A DNA stretch of 64,000 nucleotides. Origin: Myroides phaeus (GTDB lineage Bacteria > Bacteroidota > Bacteroidia > Flavobacteriales > Flavobacteriaceae). Both the position numbers and the translations under genes were made by a program. The notes below the pieces were generated by a model. That model worked only from the letters and a program-made list of their open reading frames with translations, was not told the DNA's origin and ran no database searches. Below are positions 19,173 to 27,425 of the stretch, in pieces (the first letter of the stretch is position 1; every line of letters begins with the position of its first letter). The stretch lies in contig NZ_FNDQ01000001.1 in the NCBI RefSeq assembly GCF_900099675.1, forward strand, positions 1-64,000, given 5' to 3'.

Positions 19173-19201
19173 AAAAAAAGCCAGTCTTACGACTGGCTTT
19201 T
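19173..19201 (-). terminator. Terminator of tRNA-Asn copy 2
   Basis: AAAAGCCAGTC/GACTGGCTTTT stem with a four-base loop and a T-run on the minus strand, directly after the tRNA. Its sequence differs from the terminator of copy 1. Confidence 0.9.
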
Positions 19202-19207
19202 AGAATG

Positions 19208-19281
19208 CTCCCCCTCTTGGGCTCGAACCAAGGACCCTCTGATTAACAGTCAGATGCTCTAACCAACTGAGCTAAGGAGGA
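19208..19281 (-). tRNA. tRNA-Asn (GTT anticodon), copy 2
   Basis: The same 74 bases as copy 1, in opposite orientation 11 kb away, with the same cloverleaf, anticodon GTT and no encoded CCA. The upstream leader and promoter are also similar ('gcaataaaggta' shared), so the whole transcription unit was duplicated while the terminators differ. Confidence 0.97.
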
Positions 19282-19308
19282 AGGTTATTTTCTACCTTTA
19301 TTGCAGTG

Positions 19309-19339
19309 CAAATATAGTACGATTTTTAGTTTATACAAA
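19309..19339 (-). promoter_or_regulatory. Promoter of the second tRNA-Asn gene
   Basis: On the minus strand TTTG (19336-19339) and TATATTTG (19309-19316) are separated by 19 bases, as at copy 1. Confidence 0.75.
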
Positions 19340-19366
19340 CAAAAATCACAAAAACCTCTAACTTTT

Positions 19367-20008
19367 TTACACTTCATTTTTTAGTGTCGGAAGCCCCAGT
19401 TTATAACGGGTTGCAAGCAAGCGAATTACAAAAACAGCTACTGCTGTACTCACTTGAACAAAAACTTCATCTAACCCTATAAAAGCTAAAAAATAATATA
19501 TCATAACACCAAAAATACAAGCTAATGCATACCATTCTTGTCTAAAAATAGCCGGAATTTCATTGATTAAGATATCTCTTACCATCCCTCCGACTATACC
19601 TGTTATGGTTGCCATAATAACTACTACCCAAAAAGGATAACCTAAACCGATCGTTTTTTCTGTTCCTACTACGACAAACAAACCTAGTCCAATACTATCA
19701 AACCATAAGAATGTATTATTTAAACGCACTAATTGTTTACTAAACAAGATAACCGCACCTAATGCTAAAACTGTACACCAAGCGTACACACTTGATAGCA
19801 TCCAAAAGGGAGTAACTCCTAATAAAAGATCTCGTAAAGTTCCTCCTCCTGTTGCGGTAACAAAACCAACAACAAAAGCCCCAAACCAATCGACACTTTT
19901 AGCTGACGCCATGCGAATTCCTGATATTGCAAATGCACAAGTACCTAAGAATTCAATTATATCTACAAAGCCTATGGAAGACCAAAAATTCAAAAACGTA
20001 GTAGTCAT
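19367..20008 (-). CDS. Trimeric intracellular cation channel (TRIC/UPF0126) family protein
   Basis: A 213-residue inner-membrane protein with seven hydrophobic helices arranged as two repeats, each with a glycine-rich kink: 'GGGTLRDLLLG' (about 53-63) and 'GGMVRDILINEIP' (about 139-151). Prokaryotic TRIC homologues form potassium-permeable trimers. It follows the aldehyde dehydrogenase gene on the same strand after 29 bases, so co-transcription is possible, although a functional link is not obvious. Confidence 0.87.
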   Translation of the reverse strand: MTTTFLNFWSSIGFVDIIEFLGTCAFAISGIRMASAKSVDWFGAFVVGFVTATGGGTLRDLLLGVTPFWMLSSVYAWCTVLALGAVILFSKQLVRLNNTFLWFDSIGLGLFVVVGTEKTIGLGYPFWVVVIMATITGIVGGMVRDILINEIPAIFRQEWYALACIFGVMIYYFLAFIGLDEVFVQVSTAVAVFVIRLLATRYKLGLPTLKNEV

Positions 20009-20037
20009 ATATAACTTATCTTTATGGAATCTATTTT

Positions 20038-21324
20038 TTATTTTACAATAACTGACTTTTTATTTACAAATGACAATAACCCTTCTGCTGCCATTTCACG
20101 ACCAATACCAGAGAACTTATTTCCTCCAAATGGCACACGTGGATCTGATATTACCATTTCATTGATAAACACTGCCCCCTCATCAAACTCACTTACTTTC
20201 GATTTAAGGAACTCAACATCTTTTCCAAACATCGCAACTCCAAGACCAAAACGAGAATCATTACTTAATTCAACTGCTTCGTCAAATGTATCAAAACCAA
20301 CAATGGCTGCTAATGGTCCAAAAGTTTCTTCTTTAAACGCAGGCATTTCTTTCGTTACATCTGCTAAAATAGTAGGCTCAAACTTATTTCCTTCCACTTT
20401 ACCTCCTGCAACTAATGTAGCTCCCATTGCTATAGATTTATTCATTATCTCCGCTAATTCGTCTGCTAAATCAGGACGTGCCATATATCCTAATCCTGTA
20501 TCATAATCCATTAAATCACCAAAAGACAACTTCTTAACTGCTTCAGCAAATTTTTCTGTAAACTCTTTTCTTTTGCTATTGTGAACTAACATTCGTTTGC
20601 CTGCAATACAGCTCTGTCCTGTATTTTGAAAACGCGCATTTACTGCAATTGGAACAATGGTATCTACATCAACGTCTTCACAAACAATAAATGCATTACT
20701 TCCTCCTAACTCTAATACCACTGGTTTAATAAACTCCCCTGCTTTCTTACCAACAGCACTACCCGCTGCTTCACTTCCTGTCAACGAAACTCCTTTTACA
20801 TACGGGCTCTCAATTAACCTTTCAACTTCTCTTCCTGGTATCGTTATATTGAAATAAACTGGGTCTACATCGTCAATTGTAAAGCACTCTTCCAATGCTT
20901 TTGCAGACAATGGAACATTACTTGCATGTTTTACAACAACTGTATTTCCTGCTAATAATGTTGGAATTGCAAATCTAAACACTTGCCAAAAAGGAAAATT
21001 CCAAGGCATTACACCCAAAATTACTCCTAAGGGATCGTTAACAGTATAGGTTTCTGTCCAATCTGTTTTTATTGTACGCCCTTTTAATATCTCTTTCCCA
21101 TTGTCAATATAATATTGAATAAGCTTCGAACATTTTTCTACTTCAGCAACAGATTGCTTTATCGGTTTGTACATATCTAAAGTCATACACTTACCGTATT
21201 CTTCTTTGTTCTGAAGAAGCTTCTCATTTACCTTCGTTAAATAATCTATTCTTTCATCTATGCTTAACTTTTTCCAAGATAAAAAAGCACTATTCGCTTG
21301 TTCTAATACAACATTTTGTTTCAT
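20038..21324 (-). CDS. Aldehyde dehydrogenase (succinate-semialdehyde dehydrogenase-like)
   Basis: NAD(P)-dependent oxidation of an aldehyde to its acid. Landmarks are '[11 protein letters not shown]', 'VVKHASNVP', 'LELGGSNAF' with the general-base glutamate, '[11 protein letters not shown]' with the catalytic cysteine, 'EETFGPLA' and '[13 protein letters not shown]'. From the ATG at 21324 the protein has 428 residues; an in-frame ATG at 21348 adds eight that resemble nothing. Either way the usual N-terminal 'NPATGE'-like strand of about 20 residues is missing compared with typical 450-480-residue relatives. The substrate cannot be fixed from sequence. Confidence 0.85.
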   Translation of the reverse strand: MKQNVVLEQANSAFLSWKKLSIDERIDYLTKVNEKLLQNKEEYGKCMTLDMYKPIKQSVAEVEKCSKLIQYYIDNGKEILKGRTIKTDWTETYTVNDPLGVILGVMPWNFPFWQVFRFAIPTLLAGNTVVVKHASNVPLSAKALEECFTIDDVDPVYFNITIPGREVERLIESPYVKGVSLTGSEAAGSAVGKKAGEFIKPVVLELGGSNAFIVCEDVDVDTIVPIAVNARFQNTGQSCIAGKRMLVHNSKRKEFTEKFAEAVKKLSFGDLMDYDTGLGYMARPDLADELAEIMNKSIAMGATLVAGGKVEGNKFEPTILADVTKEMPAFKEETFGPLAAIVGFDTFDEAVELSNDSRFGLGVAMFGKDVEFLKSKVSEFDEGAVFINEMVISDPRVPFGGNKFSGIGREMAAEGLLSFVNKKSVIVK

Positions 21325-21449
21325 AATTATAGAATATTTTATTTCCAATAAAATTACTAATAGTTTTATAAAATGCGAACTTATGCTTTCTAAAATTTGT
21401 GGTAAATATAATATTAACGTAAATTAGACTACACTTTTTGAAATTAGCC

Positions 21450-21620
21450 ATGAAAAAAAACACTTACATTTTATTAGGAGGAATTGCCTTGTTTATACTT
21501 GCTTTTACTCTATACTTGTTTGATATTGTAAATGCTCAAACAGCATACTTCATTCTAACAATCTCATTTGTAATGATTATCAGCCCTCTTGTAATCTATT
21601 TATTTAATAAATTAAACTAA
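21450..21620 (+). CDS. Small two-helix membrane protein, first of a tandem pair
   Basis: A 56-residue protein (MKKNTYILLGGIALF...) with two hydrophobic helices around 6-26 and 31-51 and a short C-terminal NKLN tail. An in-frame TTG at 21438 would add four residues, but the ATG at 21450 is the natural start. No family is recognised. A second similar-sized protein follows after 33 bases and may be a paralogue. AT-rich membrane ORFs of this size can be spurious, but the pair arrangement and the terminator after the second support real genes. Confidence 0.55.
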   Translation: MKKNTYILLGGIALFILAFTLYLFDIVNAQTAYFILTISFVMIISPLVIYLFNKLN

Positions 21621-21653
21621 TAGATTACTTTTGTACTTTCAAATAAGAATATA

Positions 21654-21827
21654 ATGAATAAAAATTTACAATTCCTCTTATTAGGAGCTTTTGTTTTTAT
21701 AGCTGCTTTGTTAATTAGATCACAGCAACTTGTAAGCGATCTAATAACTACTATAATGTTAATTATTGCATTAATTATAGTTATTATACCTCTGTATAGA
21801 TTAGTATTTAAAAGTCTTAAGAAATAA
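21654..21827 (+). CDS. Small two-helix membrane protein, second of a tandem pair
   Basis: A 57-residue protein starting MNKNLQFLLLGAFVF with two hydrophobic helices (about 6-21 and 28-48) and a basic end 'RLVFKSLKK'. Size, topology and the N-terminal 'MxKN...LLLGA' resemble the gene just upstream, suggesting a tandem duplication. It ends inside the left arm of the terminator at 21827-21858. Function unknown. Confidence 0.55.
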   Translation: MNKNLQFLLLGAFVFIAALLIRSQQLVSDLITTIMLIIALIIVIIPLYRLVFKSLKK

Positions 21828-21858
21828 AAAAGGCTCGTATTTTCATACGAGCCTTTTC
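21827..21858. terminator. Bidirectional terminator between the small membrane genes and tdh
   Basis: Perfect stem AAAAGGCTCGTAT/ATACGAGCCTTTT with a four-base loop. It can serve the plus-strand small genes and the minus-strand threonine dehydrogenase, the longer T-run being on the minus strand. Confidence 0.85.
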
Positions 21859-21873
21859 ATTATATATAGAAAA

Positions 21874-22827
21874 TTACTTCTTTAATACTTTCCCTAAGTT
21901 CTCTAACATTACTTCTGTCATAGAAGATAAATCATATTTGTGTTTCCAACCCCAATCTTGTTGTGCTGAAGTATCATCAATGCTTGCAGGCCAGCTATCA
22001 GCAATTGCTTGTCTAAAATCTGGATTATATTCAATTGTAAAATCTGGAATGTGTTTCGTGATCTCAGCTGCAATTTGCTCTGGAGTAAACGAAATACCAC
22101 CTAAGTTATATGAAGAACGAATCTTAACATTCTCTTTCGGTGCTTGCATAATTCCAACCGTTGCATTTAAAGCATCTTCCATATACATCATTGGCAAGGC
22201 CGATTGCTCAGATAAGAAGCAGTCATAATGTTTGTTTTCAATTGCTTTGTAAAAAATATCTACTGCATAATCTGTAGTACCACCCCCTGGAGGTGTAGTC
22301 CAAGAAATTAATCCTGGGTAACGAATACTTCTAACATCTACTCCATATTTATTGAAGTAATACTCACACCAACGCTCTCCTGTTTGTTTTGAAATACCGT
22401 AAACAGTACTTGGTTCCATAACTGTATATTGAGGTGTATTATGACGAGGTGTTGTTGGTCCAAAAACAGCAATAGATGAAGGCCAGAAAATTTTCTTAAT
22501 CTTTCCGTCTTTTGCAAGATTTAAAACATGGAATAACGAATTCATATTTAATTCCCATGCAAAAGCAGGGTTCTTTTCAGCTGTCGCAGACAACAAAGCT
22601 GCCATTAAATAAACTTCGTCAATTTTGTGTTTTTCAACAACGGAGGAAACTGCATCAAAATCCATAGCATTTAATACTTCGAAAGGTCCGGAATTCATAA
22701 GTTCACTATTCCCTTCTCTAATATCAGAAGCAATTACATTATTACTTCCATAAACATCTCTTAGTTTGATTGTTAGCTCAGAACCTATCTGTCCACAAGC
22801 CCCAATGATAAGAATTTTGGTTCCCAT
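21874..22827 (-). CDS. L-threonine 3-dehydrogenase, GalE-like (SDR) type
   Basis: NAD-dependent oxidation of L-threonine to 2-amino-3-ketobutyrate. The 317 residues start MGTKILIIGACGQIG, with the extended-SDR dinucleotide motif, followed by 'LMAALLSATAEKNPAFAWELNMNSL', 'FWPSSIAVFGPTTPRHNTPQ' and the catalytic 'STVYGISK' Tyr/Lys. These segments closely match, from memory, the GalE-like threonine dehydrogenase described in Flavobacterium frigidimaris, rather than the zinc-dependent Tdh. Eight further in-frame residues exist upstream, but a -7 box at 22851-22858 lies on that start, so 22827 is used. Segments cited above are family landmarks, not continuous sequence. Confidence 0.88.
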   Translation of the reverse strand: MGTKILIIGACGQIGSELTIKLRDVYGSNNVIASDIREGNSELMNSGPFEVLNAMDFDAVSSVVEKHKIDEVYLMAALLSATAEKNPAFAWELNMNSLFHVLNLAKDGKIKKIFWPSSIAVFGPTTPRHNTPQYTVMEPSTVYGISKQTGERWCEYYFNKYGVDVRSIRYPGLISWTTPPGGGTTDYAVDIFYKAIENKHYDCFLSEQSALPMMYMEDALNATVGIMQAPKENVKIRSSYNLGGISFTPEQIAAEITKHIPDFTIEYNPDFRQAIADSWPASIDDTSAQQDWGWKHKYDLSSMTEVMLENLGKVLKK

Positions 22828-22850
22828 TGTTTCACATATTTTAAAGTCCA

Positions 22851-22858
22851 CAAATATA
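22851..22858 (-). promoter_or_regulatory. Promoter -7 element of the threonine dehydrogenase gene (TATATTTG)
   Basis: Exact TAnnTTTG match on the minus strand, 24 bases before the chosen ATG. A TTTG is present at 15-base spacing, shorter than usual. Confidence 0.5.
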
Positions 22859-22990
22859 AACTAACTATAATAACAAATCAATAATTGTTATAAATCTTAA
22901 AGTAACTTTATAACTTATATAACAAACTGAGTAGCCCTATGCTACAATTATAATAGAACTTTGTAAATTTGGCATCTAAACTCGTGAAAC

Positions 22991-23587
22991 ATGAAAAAAT
23001 CGCTTCTTGCAATATTCTTAATGCTTTTCTCTATTTCTTTACTAACAACATCTTGTAAAGACGAAGAAAAGTTCGAAAAGGAACAAGAAATAAAAATATC
23101 TCAGCACAGAGACAGCGTTTTCGCTTTCTTAAAAAACAATTGGAAATTTTCTCTTCCTAAACCATCTAATGAACTTAAACCTTTATTAGATGATTGGAAG
23201 GCTTGGCAAGAATTTAAACAAGAACTTAGTTTAAAACCAGTAACTACAATTGGAGCTTTCCAAAAGAAAGCGGATGTATTGACTCAAAAGCTATCTTCTT
23301 TATCTTACCAAAAAATGCCAGAGGAAATTAATCTTCCTGATGTTAAGGCAAGAATTACTCTTTTGCAAACGTCATTAAATAACTTACATCTTTTTATTAT
23401 TCAAGAACCAATTGAAATTGATCGTTTAGACAACGATTTGAAACAAGTGAATAATAGCATTAAGTTATTATTTGACCAAATGGAAGAAAACCTTATTAAA
23501 AATAGAGTTCCTAAAGAAATTGGAGAAGAAGAAATGTTAGAGGCTATTAGCACTGAGCGAAGAGCAAATCCAACAACTACAAATTAA
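22991..23587 (+). CDS. Hypothetical lipoprotein with helical/coiled-coil domain
   Basis: The 198-residue protein has a signal peptide and lipobox TTSC (Cys22), then a charged, mostly helical chain with heptad-like patterns (about 95-175), and a Thr/Asn-rich tail. No domain is recognised. It ends 12 bases before mfd and is probably co-transcribed with it; a TAAATTTG -7 box lies at 22964-22971. Such a lipoprotein is a plausible envelope component, and its pairing with a transcription-repair gene may be only positional. Confidence 0.7.
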   Translation: MKKSLLAIFLMLFSISLLTTSCKDEEKFEKEQEIKISQHRDSVFAFLKNNWKFSLPKPSNELKPLLDDWKAWQEFKQELSLKPVTTIGAFQKKADVLTQKLSSLSYQKMPEEINLPDVKARITLLQTSLNNLHLFIIQEPIEIDRLDNDLKQVNNSIKLLFDQMEENLIKNRVPKEIGEEEMLEAISTERRANPTTTN

Positions 23588-23599
23588 TCGACTACAAGA

Positions 23600-26500
23600 A
23601 TGGATATTAAACAAAAGTTTCAAGAAGCAACAAATACTAAACAAGTAGTCCAAGAAATACAAAAACTTGGAAGCAAAATACAGCTTAAAGGGTTAGTTGG
23701 TTCTGCTATCTCTTTCCAAATTGAAAGTATATTCGCTCAATCAGACTTGCCTTTTTTATTAATTTTTAACGATAAAGAAGAAGCAGCTTACTATTTGAAC
23801 GACCTTGAAGCTTTAATCAATAAACAAGATGTTTTATTCTACCCTGGTTCATACAAACGTCCGTATCAAATTGAAGAAACGGATAATGCTAATGTATTGC
23901 TTAGAGCTGAAGTTCTTAACAGAATAAGCTCTCGTAAGAAACCTGCTATCATAGTTTCTTATGCTGAAGCTATTTTTGAAAAGGTAGTTACTAAAAAAGT
24001 CTTGGAGAAAAATACCTTAAAAGTAAACTTAGGAGACAAAATGTCTATCGACTTTGTCAACGAAATACTTTTTGAATATAATTTTAAACGTGTTGACTTT
24101 GTTGCTGAACCGGGTGAATTCTCAGTACGTGGAGGAATTATTGATGTTTTCTCGTTCTCAAATGACAATCCTTACCGAATTGAATTCTTTGGGGATGAAA
24201 TTGACAGTATCCGAACTTTTGATGTGGAAACACAATTGTCTGTAGATAAACAAAAGAAAATTACAATTATTCCGAATGTAGAAAACAAGTTCTCTCAAGA
24301 ATCAAGAGAGAGTTTCTTAGACTACATACCTGAAAAAACAGTCGTATTTGCTCAAAACACAGCGTTTATAATTGACCAATTAGAACGTTTGTTTGAAAAA
24401 GCAACTACTGTTTTTGACAAGTTAAACAAAGATTTAAGCCACCGTGAACCGAAAGATATGTTTATGGATGGGCAAACTTTTGTAAAGAAAATAGAGCTTC
24501 TTACTTATCTTGAACTTGACGATACAAAAATCATCAAGCCAACAAAAGTAATTGATTTTCATACTAAACCTCAACCTTCATTCAACAAACAATTTGATTT
24601 ATTAGCGCAAAATCTAAATGAAAATACAGACAATGGCTATACTAATTTCTTGTATTGTTCGAATGAAAACCAAGCTAAGCGATTTAGAGAAATCTTCGAG
24701 TCTTTAAAAAATGACCAAGAAACTGCTGTTGTTAAATCTTTTAAAACTGTGGTTATGCCTCTTTTTGAAGGGTTTATTGACGATGAAAAACAAATTGCTT
24801 GCTATACTGACCACCAGATTTTTGAACGATACCACAAGTTTAACCTTAAAAATGGTTATACTAAGAAGCAAACAATTACCATCAAAGAGCTTAATTCTCT
24901 TTCTGTAGGTGATTATGTTACTCATATAGACCACGGTATCGGAAAATTCGGAGGATTACAAAAAATACAGGTTGAAGGAAAAACACAAGAAGCAATTAAG
25001 TTGGTCTATGCAGATAACGATATTGTTTACGTAAGCATACACTCACTTCACAAAATATCAAAATATAACGGAAAAGATGGCTCTGTACCAAAGATTCATA
25101 AATTAGGTTCAAGTGCTTGGAAAACCCTTAAAAACAAAACAAAAGCACGCGTTAAGCACATTGCATTTAATTTAATTCAATTATATGCTAAGCGACGTTT
25201 ACAAAAAGGATTTCAATGTCTTCCTGATAGTTATTTACAACACGAATTAGAGAGTTCTTTTATCTATGAAGACACTCCTGATCAAGAAAAGGCAACGCAA
25301 GAAGTAAAGGCTGATATGGAGCTTGACCGTCCTATGGATAGATTAGTCTGTGGAGATGTTGGTTTCGGAAAAACAGAAGTTGCTATTAGAGCAGCTTTTA
25401 AAATGGTGGATAACGGTAAACAAGTTGCCGTATTAGTACCTACGACTATCTTAGCGTTCCAACATTACAAAACTTTTACAGAGCGTTTAAAAGATATGCC
25501 TGTACGCGTTTCTTATATCAATAGATTCCGTACAGCAAAACAGAAAACAGAGATTTTACAAGACTTAGCTGATGGGCAAATAGACATCTTAATTGGAACG
25601 CATCAATTAGTAAACAAAGGTGTACAATTCAAGGATCTTGGTTTATTAATTATTGATGAGGAACAAAAGTTTGGGGTTGCCGTGAAAGATAAATTGAAAA
25701 CAATATCTGAGAACGTAGATACACTAACTCTAACAGCTACACCGATACCGAGAACGTTACAGTTCTCTTTAATGGCTGCACGTGACTTATCTATTATCAC
25801 GACTCCTCCACCTAATAGATATCCGATCGAATCTAATGTAATTGGATTTAATGAAGAGATTATTAGAGATGCTATTGCTTATGAGATTGAAAGAGGGGGA
25901 CAAGTTTATTTTATCAACAACAGAATTGAAAATATCCGAGAAGTTGCTGGAATGATTCAACGCCTTGTACCAGATGCTAAAGTTGGTATTGGTCACGGAC
26001 AATTAGAAGGTAAAAAGCTTGAAGAGTTAATGCTTTCATTTATGAATGGGGAATTTGACGTTTTAGTTGCTACAACAATCATTGAAAGTGGTTTAGACGT
26101 ACCGAATGCCAACACCATTCTAATCAATAATGCCAATAATTTTGGACTTTCTGACTTACACCAGATGAGAGGACGTGTAGGTCGTAGTAATAAAAAGGCG
26201 TTCTGTTACTTCATCTGCCCTCCTTATTCTGCAATGACAGAAGAAGCACGTAAGAGAATACAGGCTTTGGAGCAATTTAGTGAGCTTGGCAGTGGATTAA
26301 ACATTGCGATGAAGGATTTAGAAATTCGTGGTGCAGGAGATATCTTAGGAGGTGAGCAAAGTGGTTTCATCAATGAAATCGGTTTTGAAACCTATCAAAA
26401 GATTATGCAAGAGGCAATTGAGGAATTAAAACAAAACGAGTTTAAAGACTTATATGCTGATGAGAATACAGAAGAAAATAAAGTATTTGTAAAAGACACT

Positions 26501-26959
26501 CAAATTGATACTGATTTCGAAATTCTATTCCCTGATGAATACATTAACAATATTACAGAACGACTAAATCTGTATAATGAGTTAAGTACAATAACTACAG
26601 AAAAAGTTCTTCAAGAATACGAACAACGATTGATTGACCGATTCGGACCTCTTCCTAAGCAAGCTATAGCCCTTTTAAACAGCCTTAGAATAAAATGGCA
26701 TGCTTCTAATATGGGGATTGAAAAAGTAGTCTTAAAACAAGGCAAAATGATTTGTTACTTCTTAGGCGACCAACAATCGGAATACTATCAATCTTCTAAG
26801 TTTAGAAAAGCCTTATTATTTGTACAGCAACACGCTAACTTGTGTAAAATGAAAGAAAAACAAACCAAAACAGGTTTGAGGTTATTACTAACTTTTGAGA
26901 ATATTAAATCTATCAAACAGGCCTTAGAAATGGCTGAATTGTTAGACAAAGATAAGTAG
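23600..26959 (+). CDS. mfd: Transcription-repair coupling factor
   Basis: Removes RNA polymerase stalled at DNA lesions and recruits UvrA. The 1119-residue protein contains a UvrB-homology N-terminal region (about 20-330), the RNA polymerase-interacting domain near 'LSVGDYVTHIDHGIGKFGG' (about 434-452), the superfamily 2 translocase with Walker A 'GDVGFGKTE' (about 584-592), the DEEQ box in 'LLIIDEEQKFG', and 'TATPIPRTLQFSL' with the TRG motif further on, plus the C-terminal TRCF domain (about 970-1080). It is followed by a long GC-poor hairpin terminator. Confidence 0.97.
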   Translation: MDIKQKFQEATNTKQVVQEIQKLGSKIQLKGLVGSAISFQIESIFAQSDLPFLLIFNDKEEAAYYLNDLEALINKQDVLFYPGSYKRPYQIEETDNANVLLRAEVLNRISSRKKPAIIVSYAEAIFEKVVTKKVLEKNTLKVNLGDKMSIDFVNEILFEYNFKRVDFVAEPGEFSVRGGIIDVFSFSNDNPYRIEFFGDEIDSIRTFDVETQLSVDKQKKITIIPNVENKFSQESRESFLDYIPEKTVVFAQNTAFIIDQLERLFEKATTVFDKLNKDLSHREPKDMFMDGQTFVKKIELLTYLELDDTKIIKPTKVIDFHTKPQPSFNKQFDLLAQNLNENTDNGYTNFLYCSNENQAKRFREIFESLKNDQETAVVKSFKTVVMPLFEGFIDDEKQIACYTDHQIFERYHKFNLKNGYTKKQTITIKELNSLSVGDYVTHIDHGIGKFGGLQKIQVEGKTQEAIKLVYADNDIVYVSIHSLHKISKYNGKDGSVPKIHKLGSSAWKTLKNKTKARVKHIAFNLIQLYAKRRLQKGFQCLPDSYLQHELESSFIYEDTPDQEKATQEVKADMELDRPMDRLVCGDVGFGKTEVAIRAAFKMVDNGKQVAVLVPTTILAFQHYKTFTERLKDMPVRVSYINRFRTAKQKTEILQDLADGQIDILIGTHQLVNKGVQFKDLGLLIIDEEQKFGVAVKDKLKTISENVDTLTLTATPIPRTLQFSLMAARDLSIITTPPPNRYPIESNVIGFNEEIIRDAIAYEIERGGQVYFINNRIENIREVAGMIQRLVPDAKVGIGHGQLEGKKLEELMLSFMNGEFDVLVATTIIESGLDVPNANTILINNANNFGLSDLHQMRGRVGRSNKKAFCYFICPPYSAMTEEARKRIQALEQFSELGSGLNIAMKDLEIRGAGDILGGEQSGFINEIGFETYQKIMQEAIEELKQNEFKDLYADENTEENKVFVKDTQIDTDFEILFPDEYINNITERLNLYNELSTITTEKVLQEYEQRLIDRFGPLPKQAIALLNSLRIKWHASNMGIEKVVLKQGKMICYFLGDQQSEYYQSSKFRKALLFVQQHANLCKMKEKQTKTGLRLLLTFENIKSIKQALEMAELLDKDK

Positions 26960-27367
26960 ACGTTAATAGTCTATTCATTTATTGCAATTGATTGCTACCT
27001 CAATGTTTAAAAAGACATTAATACAATAGGTAACAGTCAGTTGCAATATTTTTTTTGCTATGCTTAATTAAACAGGTTATTCTTACTCTTTCAAATACCA
27101 GCTTATACCCTATTAAGACTTCATCAAAGCTATCTTCTCCTCCTTACTACTTCTATTTATAATATACCAGTAATAGAAGTGCCTACATCTATAGAAATTA
27201 TAAACTTGTCTTGAACAAAATCCTTTAGTACCTATCCAAAGCTTGCTTAAAGCAACAATAACCATAAAAAAAATAATGCTTTGCCGCTTTCTACTTATCT
27301 TCAGTCTATTGTACTCATAGTCTTTCTAACTCTTTCTATGTAATATTTGACTTTCACCTATAAACAT
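26960..27367. other. Gene-free spacer between mfd and the M16 peptidase gene
   Basis: About 410 bases with convergent gene ends on both sides. Apart from the mfd terminator (26981-27056) the stretch is AT-rich and I see no gene, repeat or regulatory motif in it. Confidence 0.6.
26981..27056 (+). terminator. Long hairpin terminator of mfd
   Basis: Arms 26981-27000 and 27028-27047 pair over 20 bases with three G-U positions in RNA; the loop holds a small AATGT/ACATT hairpin, and eight or more T residues follow. Confidence 0.75.
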
Positions 27368-27406
27368 AAAAAATCCCCTAAAGAGTTTTTAACTCCTTAG
27401 GGGATT
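27368..27406 (-). terminator. Terminator of the M16 peptidase gene
   Basis: Stem AATCCCCTAA/TTAGGGGATT extended by GAGTT/AACTC, with T residues on the minus strand, 20 bases beyond the stop codon. Confidence 0.85.
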
Positions 27407-27425
27407 ATATTTATTTAAACGAATC

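Noticed and set aside
20024..20506. 160-codon ORF antisense to the aldehyde dehydrogenase
   Set aside because: It is fully within the dehydrogenase gene on the other strand; no family resemblance, and its amino acid use mirrors the reverse frame.
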